Below, in pieces: positions 41,672-50,273 of a DNA stretch of 64,000 nt. The translations under genes and the position numbers were made by a program. The DNA is from Actinosynnema pretiosum (GTDB taxonomy: Bacteria > Actinomycetota > Actinomycetes > Mycobacteriales > Pseudonocardiaceae). The DNA is taken from contig NZ_JAMTCF010000003.1 in assembly GCF_024171695.1 (NCBI RefSeq), positions 109,548 to 173,547 of the forward strand, in the 5' to 3' direction. Under the pieces are notes generated by a model that made no database searches, was not told the origin of the DNA, and was given only the letters and a program-made list of their open reading frames with translations. Each line of letters starts with the position of its first letter. The first letter of the stretch is position 1.

Positions 41672-43093
41672 TCAGCCCACCGGGTAGGCCGTCCGGGGGT
41701 GCAGGGTGATCGTGGTCGGCGTGACCCCCTGCTCCGGGCTCTGGAGCACCGACGGGCCGGGCTCCGGTTCGGGCTCCTGACCGGTGGTGGTCGTGGTCGG
41801 CGGCTCGGGGTCCTCCTTGCCCGGCTGCTCCGGGTCGTCCGGCGTGCTCAGGGCGGTGGTGCCGGGCTCCTCCAGCGCGCCGGGGTCGGAGCTGGTGGTC
41901 GTCGGCGGCTCGGCCTGACCGGAGCCCGGTTCGCGGGACGCGGGCTCGCCTGACGAGCGCCCACCGGACGGTGGCGCGCCGGTCGAGGGCCCCGAGGTCG
42001 CGGGCGCGCCGCTCGGCGGCCCGACCCGGTCACCACCGGTGAGCGCCCCCTGCTTCCCGCCCGCCCGCCGGTCCACGACCGCGGGCCGCGCGGAGCCCTC
42101 CCCGGTCGGCGGGACGCTGGTGGCCGTCCCGGTCAGCGTCACGCTCGGCAGCGGCGTCAGCGCGTCGCCCACCGTGGTGCGCAGCGCGTGCGGCCCCGGC
42201 TGCACCAGCGCGGGCCCCGGTCCGCCGTCGAGCGCGCCCGCCACCACGCCGAACACCCCGACCGCCGCCACCGAGGCGGCGGTCAGCGCCAGCTTCACCT
42301 TGCCCGCCACGGGCGCGGCGAGCTGCGGCGCGAACGCCAGCGACAGCAGCGCGGGCGCGGCGAGCAGGCCCGCGTGGGCGCGCAGCGTCGAGCAGACCTC
42401 GGCCAGCTCGGCGTGCAGCGCGTTGCAGGACGAGCAGGTCCGCAGGTGCTTGCGGATGCGCGCCTGCTCGGCGCCCTGCACCCCGCCCGCCGTGTAGGAG
42501 CCCAGCTTGACCACGACCGAGTGGCACGCGCGCGGCCCCCGGTCGTCGGCCAGGTGCGCCTGGAGGTAGGCGGCCCGCAGCCCCTCGCGGGCGCGCCTGG
42601 CCAGCGCCGCCATCGCGTTGGGGCTGAGCCCGAACGCGGGCGCCACGGCGGACGGCCGCACCCCCTCCACCTCGACCTGCCACAGCACGCTGCGCCACCG
42701 CTCCGGCAGGCTGGTGAACGCCCGCGAGATCAGGGTGTGCTCGGCCCGCCCTGCGGTGGCGTCGGGGAACGGCTCGACCCGCCTGCTCAGCTCCTCGTCC
42801 TCGACCGGCACGTCGCGCCTGCGACCGCTCCACTCCCAGGCGACCCGGCGCGCGGTGGTCAGCAGGTAGGTGCGCACGTGCTCGGTGGGCCCGCTGCCCC
42901 GGCGGATGGCCTGGAGCACCCGGAAGAAGGCCTCGGCGGCGAGGTCGTCGGCCTCGGCGTGCTCGCGGACGTGGCGGAGGGCGAATCTCCGGACGGCGTC
43001 CGCGTGCCGGGTGTACAGCTCGCCGAACGCGGCGTCGTCCCCGGCGCGGACCCTCGCGAGCAGTTCCCGGTCGACATCGGCTTCGTCGGCCAT
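41672..43093 (-). CDS. ECF sigma factor with fused zinc-finger, membrane helix and outer tail
   Basis: A 473-residue protein. Sigma region 2 (about 10-90, AFGELYTRHADAVRRFALRH), region 4 (about 122-178, LPERWRSVLWQV then LSPNAMAALARRAREGLR), an HC2-type zinc-binding site (H216-x3-C220-x2-C223), one membrane helix (about 264-287) and a Pro/Thr/Ser-rich tail of about 185 residues that would be outside the cell. This puts sigma and anti-sigma functions on one chain, as in ECF groups with C-terminal extensions. ATG 43093 follows GGAGGTG. It is expressed alone. Confidence 0.92.
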   Translation of the reverse strand: MADEADVDRELLARVRAGDDAAFGELYTRHADAVRRFALRHVREHAEADDLAAEAFFRVLQAIRRGSGPTEHVRTYLLTTARRVAWEWSGRRRDVPVEDEELSRRVEPFPDATAGRAEHTLISRAFTSLPERWRSVLWQVEVEGVRPSAVAPAFGLSPNAMAALARRAREGLRAAYLQAHLADDRGPRACHSVVVKLGSYTAGGVQGAEQARIRKHLRTCSSCNALHAELAEVCSTLRAHAGLLAAPALLSLAFAPQLAAPVAGKVKLALTAASVAAVGVFGVVAGALDGGPGPALVQPGPHALRTTVGDALTPLPSVTLTGTATSVPPTGEGSARPAVVDRRAGGKQGALTGGDRVGPPSGAPATSGPSTGAPPSGGRSSGEPASREPGSGQAEPPTTTSSDPGALEEPGTTALSTPDDPEQPGKEDPEPPTTTTTGQEPEPEPGPSVLQSPEQGVTPTTITLHPRTAYPVG

Positions 43094-43331
43094 CCCGCCC
43101 GGCACCTCCAGCCCGAGTCGCGCCCCGATCGCCAAGATGCCACAGCGGGGTGGGGCGACCCCGAAGCCGCGTCGGCCCGACCCCGAAGACCGACCGACCG
43201 TCGTGGGCCGTTCGGCGCAACCGATGCGCCTGTTCCGGTGCAGTGCGCACGGTGACGACCCGGTCACGGCTCGGGGTGTCGGCGGGAGACAGGGCCCCCA
43301 CGGGGCACTTCAGAGCGGTAGCGTCCGCCCC

Positions 43332-43727
43332 GTGGCCGACTGGAGAACGAGAGCCGCGTCACTCCTCCCGGAGCTGACCGCGGTGGTCGAGCGCGAGTCG
43401 TGGTCCTGCCACGTGTTCCTCACCGAGCTGTGGCAGCTGGCGCTCGACGGGCACCGCGAGGACGACCGCGACCTGCTGACCAGGGTCTACGGGTTCGCCC
43501 ACTGGTGCTTCCGCCAGGAGCACTTCCTGGCGAACGCCGCGGTGGTCAGCTTCTACGAGCACGTGTTCGACGAGTGGGAGCTGCGGGACGCGGTCGCGCC
43601 GTGGCTGCCGACCGAGGTCGTCGACAAGGTCCGCCCGCTGTGGGAGTGGCGGTGGTCGAAGGAGAGGTTGTCCGAGGTAGACCGGCTGCTGAGCGGTTCG
43701 GGGACCCCCGGTGAACGGGCGGTTTGA
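43332..43727 (+). CDS. Hypothetical protein (DUF7674-like)
   Basis: A 131-residue soluble, helix-rich, Trp-rich acidic protein from GTG 43332. Segments LLPELTAVVERESWSCHVFL, VYGFAHWCFRQEHFLANAAV and FYEHVFDEWELRDAVAPWLP are reminiscent of DUF7674, but that match is from memory and tentative. It is divergent from the sigma factor gene (238 bases apart) and lies 43 bases before tRNA-Gly in the same direction. Confidence 0.75.
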   Translation: MADWRTRAASLLPELTAVVERESWSCHVFLTELWQLALDGHREDDRDLLTRVYGFAHWCFRQEHFLANAAVVSFYEHVFDEWELRDAVAPWLPTEVVDKVRPLWEWRWSKERLSEVDRLLSGSGTPGERAV

Positions 43728-43769
43728 CCCGTGGTCTAGAGTTCTCCCTGTCAGACAGCAAGTGGTCAG

Positions 43770-43842
43770 GCGGATGTAGCGCAGTTGGTAGCGCATCACC
43801 TTGCCAAGGTGAGGGTCGCGAGTTCGAGTCTCGTCATCCGCT
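43770..43842 (+). tRNA. tRNA-Gly (anticodon GCC)
   Basis: Acceptor GCGGATG (43770-43776) pairs with CATCCGC (43835-43841); discriminator T43842. The anticodon stem TCACC/GGTGA encloses the loop TTGCCAA, giving GCC. D-arm GCGC-AGTTGGTA-GCGC and T-loop TTCGAGT are normal. CCA is not encoded. A very strong hairpin follows at once. Confidence 0.96.
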
Positions 43843-43845
43843 CTC

Positions 43846-43885
43846 CGGAAGTGGCCGGTACCCAGTCGGGTACCGGCCACTTCCG
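43846..43885 (+). terminator. Terminator of tRNA-Gly
   Basis: An 18-bp perfect stem (43846-43863 with 43868-43885) closes a 4-base loop, followed by CGTTTCC. It starts four bases after the tRNA. Confidence 0.9.
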
Positions 43886-44028
43886 CGTTTCCGGGGTCTG
43901 CCCGCTTCCCCGCGCCCCCCACCCCTCGCCGACTTCCCGCGCGTGTCGGCCGCTCCGCACGCTGCGCTTCCCTCGCGGTAGGTGCTTAGCTGGTCACCGA
44001 AAGTTCCCACTCGACCACGGAGTTGCGC

Positions 44029-44454
44029 ATGGCGACCGTTCGCAAGGCCACCACCCACTGGAAGGGCAGCCTGATGGAGGGTGACGGCACCGTCACCCTG
44101 GAGTCCTCCGGCATCGGCACCTACGACGTGAGCTGGCCGTCGCGGGCCGAGGAGGCCAACGGCAAGACCAGCCCGGAAGAGCTGATCGCCGCCGCCCACT
44201 CGTCGTGCTACTCGATGGCGCTGTCGCACGGCCTCGCCCAGGCGGGCACCCCGCCGCAGCAGGTGGACACCTCCGCCGAGGTGACGTTCAAGCCGGGCAC
44301 GGGCATCACCGGCATCCACCTGACCGTCCAGGCGGTCGTCCCCGGCCTGGACGCGGACGGGTTCGCCGAGGCGGCCGAGAACGCGAAGAAGAACTGCCCG
44401 GTGAGCCAGGCGCTCGCGGGCGTCGAGATCACGCTGTCGGCGTCTCTCGCCTGA
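44029..44454 (+). CDS. osmC: OsmC/Ohr-family peroxiredoxin
   Basis: A 141-residue protein from ATG 44029. The two redox cysteines lie in AAAHSSCYSMALSHGL and KKNCPVSQAL, the OsmC pattern; THWKGSLMEGDGTVTLESSG is the usual first hairpin. OsmC reduces organic hydroperoxides in the cytoplasm with thiol donors. It is a single gene with its own terminator, downstream of tRNA-Gly. The two-cysteine spacing and the N-terminus fit OsmC rather than Ohr. Confidence 0.93.
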   Translation: MATVRKATTHWKGSLMEGDGTVTLESSGIGTYDVSWPSRAEEANGKTSPEELIAAAHSSCYSMALSHGLAQAGTPPQQVDTSAEVTFKPGTGITGIHLTVQAVVPGLDADGFAEAAENAKKNCPVSQALAGVEITLSASLA

Positions 44455-44467
44455 TCGGATGAACCTG

Positions 44468-44499
44468 CACCCCCGTGTGGGCTTGCCCACACGGGGGTG
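44468..44499 (+). terminator. Terminator of osmC
   Basis: CACCCCCGTGTGGGC (44468-44482) pairs perfectly with 44485-44499 around TT. It begins 14 bases after the osmC stop. Confidence 0.88.
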
Positions 44500-44545
44500 G
44501 GGTGACCGTTCGGGTTACCCGCACCCATTTGGCAAGATCGCGCAC

Positions 44546-44764
44546 GTGACGTTCAGCCATGAGTCTGACCAGTCCAAGCCGAACTACGACCAGCCGACGA
44601 TCCGCATCGCGCCGGTCGCCCCGATCATCCCGGCCGTTCCGGCCGCCGGGCCGGGGACCGTCCCCCCGGCTCAGCGCCAGCAAGCCCAACCGGTCGCCCG
44701 GAAGAGCAAGCTGCGCCGGATCGCCCGCAGGATCGTCGGGCCGACCATCCTGACCAAGAAGTAG
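44546..44764 (+). CDS. Small basic protein, function unknown
   Basis: GTG 44546 opens a 72-residue frame: polar N-terminus, Pro/Ala-rich middle and a strongly basic C-terminus (RKSKLRRIARRIVG). The GTG lacks a ribosome site; a -10-like CAAGAT eight bases upstream raises the option of a leaderless transcript. A second overlapping frame from ATG 44559 exists but looks less protein-like. Confidence is moderate. Confidence 0.5.
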   Translation: MTFSHESDQSKPNYDQPTIRIAPVAPIIPAVPAAGPGTVPPAQRQQAQPVARKSKLRRIARRIVGPTILTKK

Positions 44765-45554
44765 CGACCGGCCGGGAAGACCAGGCCGGGTCCACGCGCA
44801 GGAACCACCCGGCCGGGTGACGCGACCGCGGAACCGGCTCAGGCCACCGCGGTGGGACAGCCCTTCCCGGAAAACGCTCGCGGCAGCCGTGCGGGCACGG
44901 GCCACCGCCACCCGCTCCACCTCCACCGCAGGTGGCGCCGGGTCTGCGACCGCAGGCGCGGAAGATCGAGGGCCGCTGCCGTCCGCAACCACCCGACAAC
45001 ACGGTGTGGCGACCTGAACGGGTGTACGCACCCCCCTGCGCCACCCGGTAAGTTTCCCTGGTTCCTCAAGACCTCCGAGCGGAGGAAGCGCCGTCGCCGG
45101 GCGGTCGACCACCGCGCGCCCACCTGCCCCACGTGCGCCAGTGGCGTGTTTCACGTGAAACGCCAGGGCTGAGCCGGTAGCGCGCCCCCGCAGCGATGCG
45201 GGCCGTCGAGCGATCCCGGTGGGGTTGCTCACCCCTTGGGCACAGCTCTCCTCGAAAGTGAGTCCCACGCACGGTGCACCTGGTAACGATCCGGACTTGC
45301 CGGCTGCGTCGCCAGGCTTGGTGCGTTCTCATACCACCGGAAAGTGGCTCCCTCGTTCGAGGATCGTGTGATTTGACTGAGCAACAGAACCAAAGGTCTG
45401 CGGAAGTCGTCACACCGGTCCGGGACGACCGCGGCGAACTCCTGCCCCTGCGGCAGGCTCGCGCTTCCCGTCGGCGATTGCGGAGGCGTACGCGGCGGGC
45501 GCAGCCGCGTGCGTCACAATGACTCTGCCCGAGCAGCACTGGAAAGGCCCAACG
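44765..45554. other. 790-base gap with parS and promoter region
   Basis: No convincing gene. Short frames here lack ribosome sites and have poor composition. The stretch holds the parS site (45147-45162) and, in its AT-richer right part (about 45270-45400), presumably the promoter of the membrane-protein/glycan genes. Confidence 0.6.
45147..45162. other. parS centromere-like site
   Basis: TGTTTCACGTGAAACG contains the perfect ParB-binding core GTTTCACGTGAAAC (45148-45161); only the last base differs from the 16-bp consensus TGTTTCACGTGAAACA. It is intergenic. In actinobacteria parS sites cluster around oriC, where ParB loads to pull the origin regions apart. Confidence 0.9.
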
Positions 45555-46742
45555 ATGTCCTGGCAAGACGACCTTCAGCAGTTGGACACCGCCCTGGCCG
45601 AAGGACGGATCACGGCCGACGACTACCGCAAGCGCAGGGACGAACTGCTGGCAGGCGCGGCGTCGAACCCCCAGCCCTCTCAGCCCCCCCAGCAGCCCGC
45701 ACAGCCGTCTGACCCGTTCGGGCAGCCCTTCCACTGGGGGCAGCAGCAACAGCAGCCCCCGCAGAACCCCGACGCCACCCAGGTCGTCCTCGGGCAGAAC
45801 CAGGGCGGGAACCCGAACCCGGACGCCACCCAGGTCGTCAAGAACAACGGCGGCAACGCCTCCGAGCGCACCCAGGTCGTGCGTCCGGTCACCCCTCCGC
45901 ACGGCCAGCCCCAGATGGGCGGCTGGACCGGCGGCCCCGGCCCGCAGCAGCCGCAGCAGGGCGGCGGCAACCCGCCGTGGACCGGCGGCATGTACTCCCA
46001 GGAGCAGGCCCCCTCGTGGATCGCCCAGGGGCCCGAGGTCTTCGAGGACTCGTCCTCCGGCGGCAGCAAGCGCGTGCTCATGATCGTGGGCGGCGTCGTG
46101 CTGCTCGCGGCCATCGGCTTCGGCGTCTGGTTCTTCCTGAACAACAGCGGTGACGGCGGTGGGAACAACCAGGCGGGCGGCGACAGCAGCAGTTCGTCCA
46201 CCCCGACCACCACCACCCCGCCGAAGTCTCCGGACGAGCAGTTCCTCGACGAGATCCCGCAGCTGCTGGTGCGCAAGGACGCCGAGAGCGGCGTGCTGAC
46301 CCCGACCGAGATCGGCGCCAAGAAGGTGCTGACCGAGCCGGAGGTCGCCCTGCTCACCGAGGCGAAGGTCGAGAAGGTCGGCTGGCGCAGCGCGGGCAAG
46401 ACCCCCGCGTTCGACAACAAGGGCTCCGAGCTGCACCAGGCGCTGGTCATCAAGGCCGCCGACGAGGAGACCGCGAGCGGGCTGGTCGAGCAGTTCCTGG
46501 CCAACCAGCGCTCGAACGGCTTCATCAACATCAAGGAGCCGCTGCCCGGCATGCCCGCGTCGGTCTCCTTCGACAAGCGGGTCGTCGCGGACGCCGCCGT
46601 CTACCGGGGCATCTACACCTCGGGCAGCAACGTGGTCCTGGTGGAGGTCACGCAGACGCCGCTGGTGGAGGAGGCCGCGCTGAGCGGCAGCTACCAGAAC
46701 CAGCTGAAGGCGCTGCTGGAGAAGTTCCCCGCGGTGCAGTGA
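45555..46742 (+). CDS. SHOCT-like, Pro/Gln-rich single-span membrane protein
   Basis: A 395-residue protein. Residues 1-35 form a SHOCT-like helix pair (LDTALAEGRITADDYRKRRD), about 36-165 are Pro/Gln/Gly-rich with repeated DATQVV segments, about 174-195 are one membrane helix (VLMIVGGVVLLAAIGFGVWF), and about 225-395 are an extracellular alpha/beta domain. ATG 45555 follows AAAGG. Its organisation recalls the mycobacterial membrane protein Rv3835 near serS (from memory). The stop overlaps the GTG of the methyltransferase gene. Confidence 0.8.
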   Translation: MSWQDDLQQLDTALAEGRITADDYRKRRDELLAGAASNPQPSQPPQQPAQPSDPFGQPFHWGQQQQQPPQNPDATQVVLGQNQGGNPNPDATQVVKNNGGNASERTQVVRPVTPPHGQPQMGGWTGGPGPQQPQQGGGNPPWTGGMYSQEQAPSWIAQGPEVFEDSSSGGSKRVLMIVGGVVLLAAIGFGVWFFLNNSGDGGGNNQAGGDSSSSSTPTTTTPPKSPDEQFLDEIPQLLVRKDAESGVLTPTEIGAKKVLTEPEVALLTEAKVEKVGWRSAGKTPAFDNKGSELHQALVIKAADEETASGLVEQFLANQRSNGFINIKEPLPGMPASVSFDKRVVADAAVYRGIYTSGSNVVLVEVTQTPLVEEAALSGSYQNQLKALLEKFPAVQ

Positions 46743-48340
46743 CGACGCCTCTGAGGGACCTCGACCTCCCGGAGCGCTCCGGGTGCCTGCTCCTCGGCGA
46801 CGACACCGGGGTGGCCTACCTCGACGGCGCCGAGGAGCTGGTGCACGCGATCGTGAGCCAGGCGGGCGACCTCGGTTCGCTCAGCGACGAGCTGCACCAC
46901 GCCGGCCGCACCTGGGCCGAGCAGTACCACATGGACCGGGGCAGGGCGAACGTGCTGCGCGCGCTCGCCCTGCCGCCCGAGGCCTCGGTGCTGGAGATCG
47001 GCGCGGGGTGCGGGGCCATCACCCGCTACCTCGGCGAGGTCGTGGCAGCGGTGGACGCGGTCGAACCGGTGGAGGCCAGGGCGCGGGTCGCGGCGCAGCG
47101 GGTGCGCGACCTGCCCTCGGCCCGCGTGTTCGTCGGCGGGTTGGAGGACGTGCCCGAGGAACCCGCCTACGACCTGGCGCTCTCGATCGGGGTGCTGGAG
47201 TACGTGGGTTCGGGCAGCCGGGACGACGGGCCGTACCTGGACTTCCTGACCGCGCTGCGCCGCAGGCTGCGCCCCGGCGGCGCGCTGGTGCTGGCGATCG
47301 AGAACCAGCTCGGCGTGAAGTACCTGGCGGGCGCGCCGGAGGACCACAGCGGGCGACCGTGGGACGGTCCCGAGGGGTACCCGCACGGCTCACCCGCGCG
47401 CACGTTCGCCCGCAAGCCGCTGGAGGCGCTGCTGCGCGCGGCGGGCTTCGAGGTGGCGCGCACCCTCGGCTGCTTCCCCGACTACAAGATCACGAGGGTG
47501 GTGCTGGCCGACGAGCTGGTCGACCGGCACCCCGGCCTGGTGACCGCCCTCCCGTCCTTCCCTAGCCCTGACTGGGGCTCCTCCGTCGAGCGGGTCGCCG
47601 ACGAGGCCAGGATGTGGGAGCAGCTCGTCAACGCGGGCCTGGCGGGGGAGGCGGTCAACAGCTTCCTCGTGATCGCAACCAACGGGGAGCCGGGGGTCAC
47701 CCCCTGGCCGACGGGCAGGCTCGCCTCCTACTTCAGCACCGACCGGGCCGCCCGCTGGTGCACGGCCGCCGAAGTGCTCCCGGACCGGATCAGCAAGTCC
47801 CCCATGCTCCCGCAGGGCGGCGACCCGGTCTCGGTGCGCGGTTACGACGAGCAGGTGCACCGGGGCGCGCCGCTGCTGTCGCTGCTGTCCGACGAGCCGT
47901 GGCGGGTCGAGGAGCTGCTGGTGCTGTGGCGCGACCTTCTGGCGGCGCGGGCGGCCGACCTGGGCCCGGCGATCTGGGACCTGGTGCCGCACAATGTCGT
48001 GGTGACCGAGGAGGGTCCTCGAGCGATCGACCTGGAGTGGCAGGTCGAGGGCGCGGACCCGATCGCGGTCGAGCAGCGGGGCTTGCTGCTGACCGCCGAC
48101 CACCTGGCCAGGACCGGGTGGTCCGGCGCGGGTGAGCGCACCTCGGTGCGGGATCTGGCGAGCTGGCTGGGCGTGCTGCTGGGGTACGCCCCGACGTACG
48201 TGGACGAGGCCGCCGAGCGCGAGGCGCGGTTCCAGGCCGCGCGGATCTGCGGCGGTTCGACGGGGGCCGGACTGCGCCGCGAGCAGGACTACTTGAGGGC
48301 CGCGTGGCACACGCGGCTGACCGAACTCGTGGCTGGATGA
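46739..48340 (+). CDS. Class I SAM-dependent methyltransferase, glycan cluster
   Basis: A 533-residue protein. The methyltransferase core (about 75-230) has ASVLEIGAGCGAITRYLGE as SAM motif I, a LALSIGVLEYVGSG stretch as motif II and LRRRLRPGGALVLAIEN as motif III. Residues about 270-533 contain WDLVPHNVVV and RAIDLEWQVEG, reminiscent of kinase-like or phosphotransferase folds, so it may be a two-domain enzyme acting on a sugar. GTG 46739 overlaps the previous stop (GTGA). It heads the glycosyltransferase genes. Confidence 0.85.
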   Translation: MTTPLRDLDLPERSGCLLLGDDTGVAYLDGAEELVHAIVSQAGDLGSLSDELHHAGRTWAEQYHMDRGRANVLRALALPPEASVLEIGAGCGAITRYLGEVVAAVDAVEPVEARARVAAQRVRDLPSARVFVGGLEDVPEEPAYDLALSIGVLEYVGSGSRDDGPYLDFLTALRRRLRPGGALVLAIENQLGVKYLAGAPEDHSGRPWDGPEGYPHGSPARTFARKPLEALLRAAGFEVARTLGCFPDYKITRVVLADELVDRHPGLVTALPSFPSPDWGSSVERVADEARMWEQLVNAGLAGEAVNSFLVIATNGEPGVTPWPTGRLASYFSTDRAARWCTAAEVLPDRISKSPMLPQGGDPVSVRGYDEQVHRGAPLLSLLSDEPWRVEELLVLWRDLLAARAADLGPAIWDLVPHNVVVTEEGPRAIDLEWQVEGADPIAVEQRGLLLTADHLARTGWSGAGERTSVRDLASWLGVLLGYAPTYVDEAAEREARFQAARICGGSTGAGLRREQDYLRAAWHTRLTELVAG

Positions 48341-48351
48341 GGGGGAAGCCC

Positions 48352-48384
48352 GTGAGGGCTGGCACGCGGAAGGGCCTGCGGTGA
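48352..48384 (+). other. Ten-codon leader frame before the GT4 gene
   Basis: GTG 48352 follows GGGGGAAG (48341-48348) and its TGA (48382-48384) overlaps the GTG 48381 of the glycosyltransferase gene. It may relay ribosomes to that gene, whose own ribosome site is weaker. Same layout as the leader at 35060-35113. Confidence 0.35.
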
Positions 48385-50273
48385 CCGCTTTCATCGAGTT
48401 GCCGACCGAACCCGTCGGGCACCGGTTCGAGCTGCGCGGCTGGGCCGTCGACGCCGGGGCTCCGGCGGAAGTGGTCGTGACGATCGCGAACCAGCGTGCC
48501 GAGGTCCGGGTGCTGGACGCGGCCCAAGGCGTGCCCAGGGGAGGTTTCGGCTGGGTCGCGCAACCCGTGAACGCGGTGCCGTGCGGTGTGCACCCGGTGC
48601 GGGTGCGCGGCTCGGGTGGCGTGCTGCTGACCGAGGGCGTCGTGGTGGTCGCGGGGACCGAGGACGCTCCGCTGTTCCTCGGCGAGGTCGACCACCCGTC
48701 CCCGGAGATGAAGCTCGTCGGCGACCTCGTGCTGGTGTCCGGTTGGGCGCTGCTGGGCGGTCGCGCGCCCGCCCGCGTCGAGGTGTCCGTGGAGGGCGGC
48801 GGGACGGTGCCCGCGCGGACCCGGCTGCCGAGGCCGGACGTGGCCGCGGCGCTGCCCGACTTCACCGACGCGGGTGTGAGCGGCTTCGAGGCGCGGATCC
48901 CGATCGCGGTGGAGCCGGGTGGGAAGCGCCGCGTCTCGGTGCGGGTCCGGGTCAGCGCGCACGGCGCGGGCGAGTGGACGACGCCGGTCCGCTACGCGGT
49001 GGTGAGCAACCCCGAGGGCGAGGAGGCGGACGAGGAGCTGGCCGTCGCGCTGCCCGCGCAGACCGCGCGGCTGCTGGAGGCGGTCACCCCGAGAACCGAT
49101 CCGAAGCACGTGCTGGTGCTGACGCACAGCCTGGGGATCGGCGGCGGGCAGTTGTGGCTCCAGGAGCTGCTGACCGGGCTGGTGAAGAAGCACGACTGGT
49201 CGGCGACCGTGGTCACCCAGGTCGACGGGCCGCTCCGCGAGGACTGCGCCGACCTCGGCATCCCGGTGCACCTGACCTCGTACTACCGGACCGGGGACAT
49301 CGCCTCCTACGAGGGCCACGTCGCCGAGCTGGCGCTGCTGGCCCGCGCGTCGGGCGCAGGCGTGGCGCTGGTGAACACGCTGGGCGCGTTCGGTCCCGCC
49401 GACGCGACGACCCGAGCGGGCCTGCCCACGGCGTGGGTGGTGCACGAGAGCTTCGACCTGGCCGACTTCTCCTTCCTCAACTGGGGGCCCGCTGGTCTGT
49501 CCCCCTCGGTGAAGCGGCGCTGGGAGCACAGCCTCGGCGCGGTGGACCGGCTGCTGTTCGTGGCCGACGCGACGAAGTCGATGTTCGCCCCCTACTCGCG
49601 GCCGGACCGCTGCCGCACGATCCGCTACGGCACGCCGATGATCAGGTTCGGCGGCAAGGTGAGCGAGCGCAGGCGCCGCGAGGCCCGCGAGCGGTTGGGC
49701 GTGCCCGACGACGCCGTGCTGCTGCTCAACGTCGGCGTGGTCGAGCCGCGCAAGGGCCAGGCCGGGCTGATCGCCGCTGTGGAGCGGGTCCTGCCGAGGT
49801 TCCCGGAGCTGGTGCTCGCGGTGATCGGCCAGCACCCCACGCCGTTCGGCCTGGCGCTGGACGAGCTGGTGGAGCGCAGCGGCCTGTCGGACAACGTGCG
49901 GCTGGTGCCGATCCAGCGGGACCCGACGCCGTGGTTCCACGCGGCGGACCTGTTCGTCAACAGCTCGGACGTCGAGTCGCTGCCCCGCTCCATCCTGGAA
50001 GCGGTGTGCTGCGGGCTCCCCGTGCTGGCCAGCGACGTGTTCGGGGCTCGAGAGATGATCTCCGACCCCTCGACCGGGTGGTTGTTCGAGCCGAACGACG
50101 TGGACGCGCTTACCGTGGCACTGCTCCGCGCGCTGGAGACCCCCTCGGAGGAGCGCGCCGAGATGGCCGCTCGGGCGTTCGAGGGCCTGCACGGCTGGCT
50201 CGACCCGATCGGCTACGCCGACGAGTACTCCGCGATGCTCACCGAACTCGCACACCGAGGGGACGACGCATGA
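48381..50273 (+). CDS. GT4-family glycosyltransferase with N-terminal accessory domains
   Basis: A 630-residue protein. Residues about 1-220 look like two beta-sandwich modules (GHRFELRGWAVDAGAPAEVV and LVGDLVLVSGWALLGGRAPA); about 235-620 are a GT-B fold: LVLTHSLGIGGGQLWLQELL at the N-lobe, VGVVEPRKGQAGLIAAVERV at the hinge, and NSSDVESLPRSILEAVCCGL with the E-x7-E acceptor motif. Such enzymes add sugars from nucleotide donors to surface glycans. It overlaps the next gene by ATGA. Confidence 0.9.
   Translation: MTAFIELPTEPVGHRFELRGWAVDAGAPAEVVVTIANQRAEVRVLDAAQGVPRGGFGWVAQPVNAVPCGVHPVRVRGSGGVLLTEGVVVVAGTEDAPLFLGEVDHPSPEMKLVGDLVLVSGWALLGGRAPARVEVSVEGGGTVPARTRLPRPDVAAALPDFTDAGVSGFEARIPIAVEPGGKRRVSVRVRVSAHGAGEWTTPVRYAVVSNPEGEEADEELAVALPAQTARLLEAVTPRTDPKHVLVLTHSLGIGGGQLWLQELLTGLVKKHDWSATVVTQVDGPLREDCADLGIPVHLTSYYRTGDIASYEGHVAELALLARASGAGVALVNTLGAFGPADATTRAGLPTAWVVHESFDLADFSFLNWGPAGLSPSVKRRWEHSLGAVDRLLFVADATKSMFAPYSRPDRCRTIRYGTPMIRFGGKVSERRRREARERLGVPDDAVLLLNVGVVEPRKGQAGLIAAVERVLPRFPELVLAVIGQHPTPFGLALDELVERSGLSDNVRLVPIQRDPTPWFHAADLFVNSSDVESLPRSILEAVCCGLPVLASDVFGAREMISDPSTGWLFEPNDVDALTVALLRALETPSEERAEMAARAFEGLHGWLDPIGYADEYSAMLTELAHRGDDA

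Noticed and set aside
44650..44670. GGGGACCGTCCCC as another DevR-type box
   Set aside because: It has the wrong spacer (no WW centre) and lies inside a small coding frame.
45274..45522. 82-codon plus-strand frame before the SHOCT-like membrane gene
   Set aside because: No ribosome site, Arg-rich tail, and poor third-position bias; more likely promoter/leader DNA.
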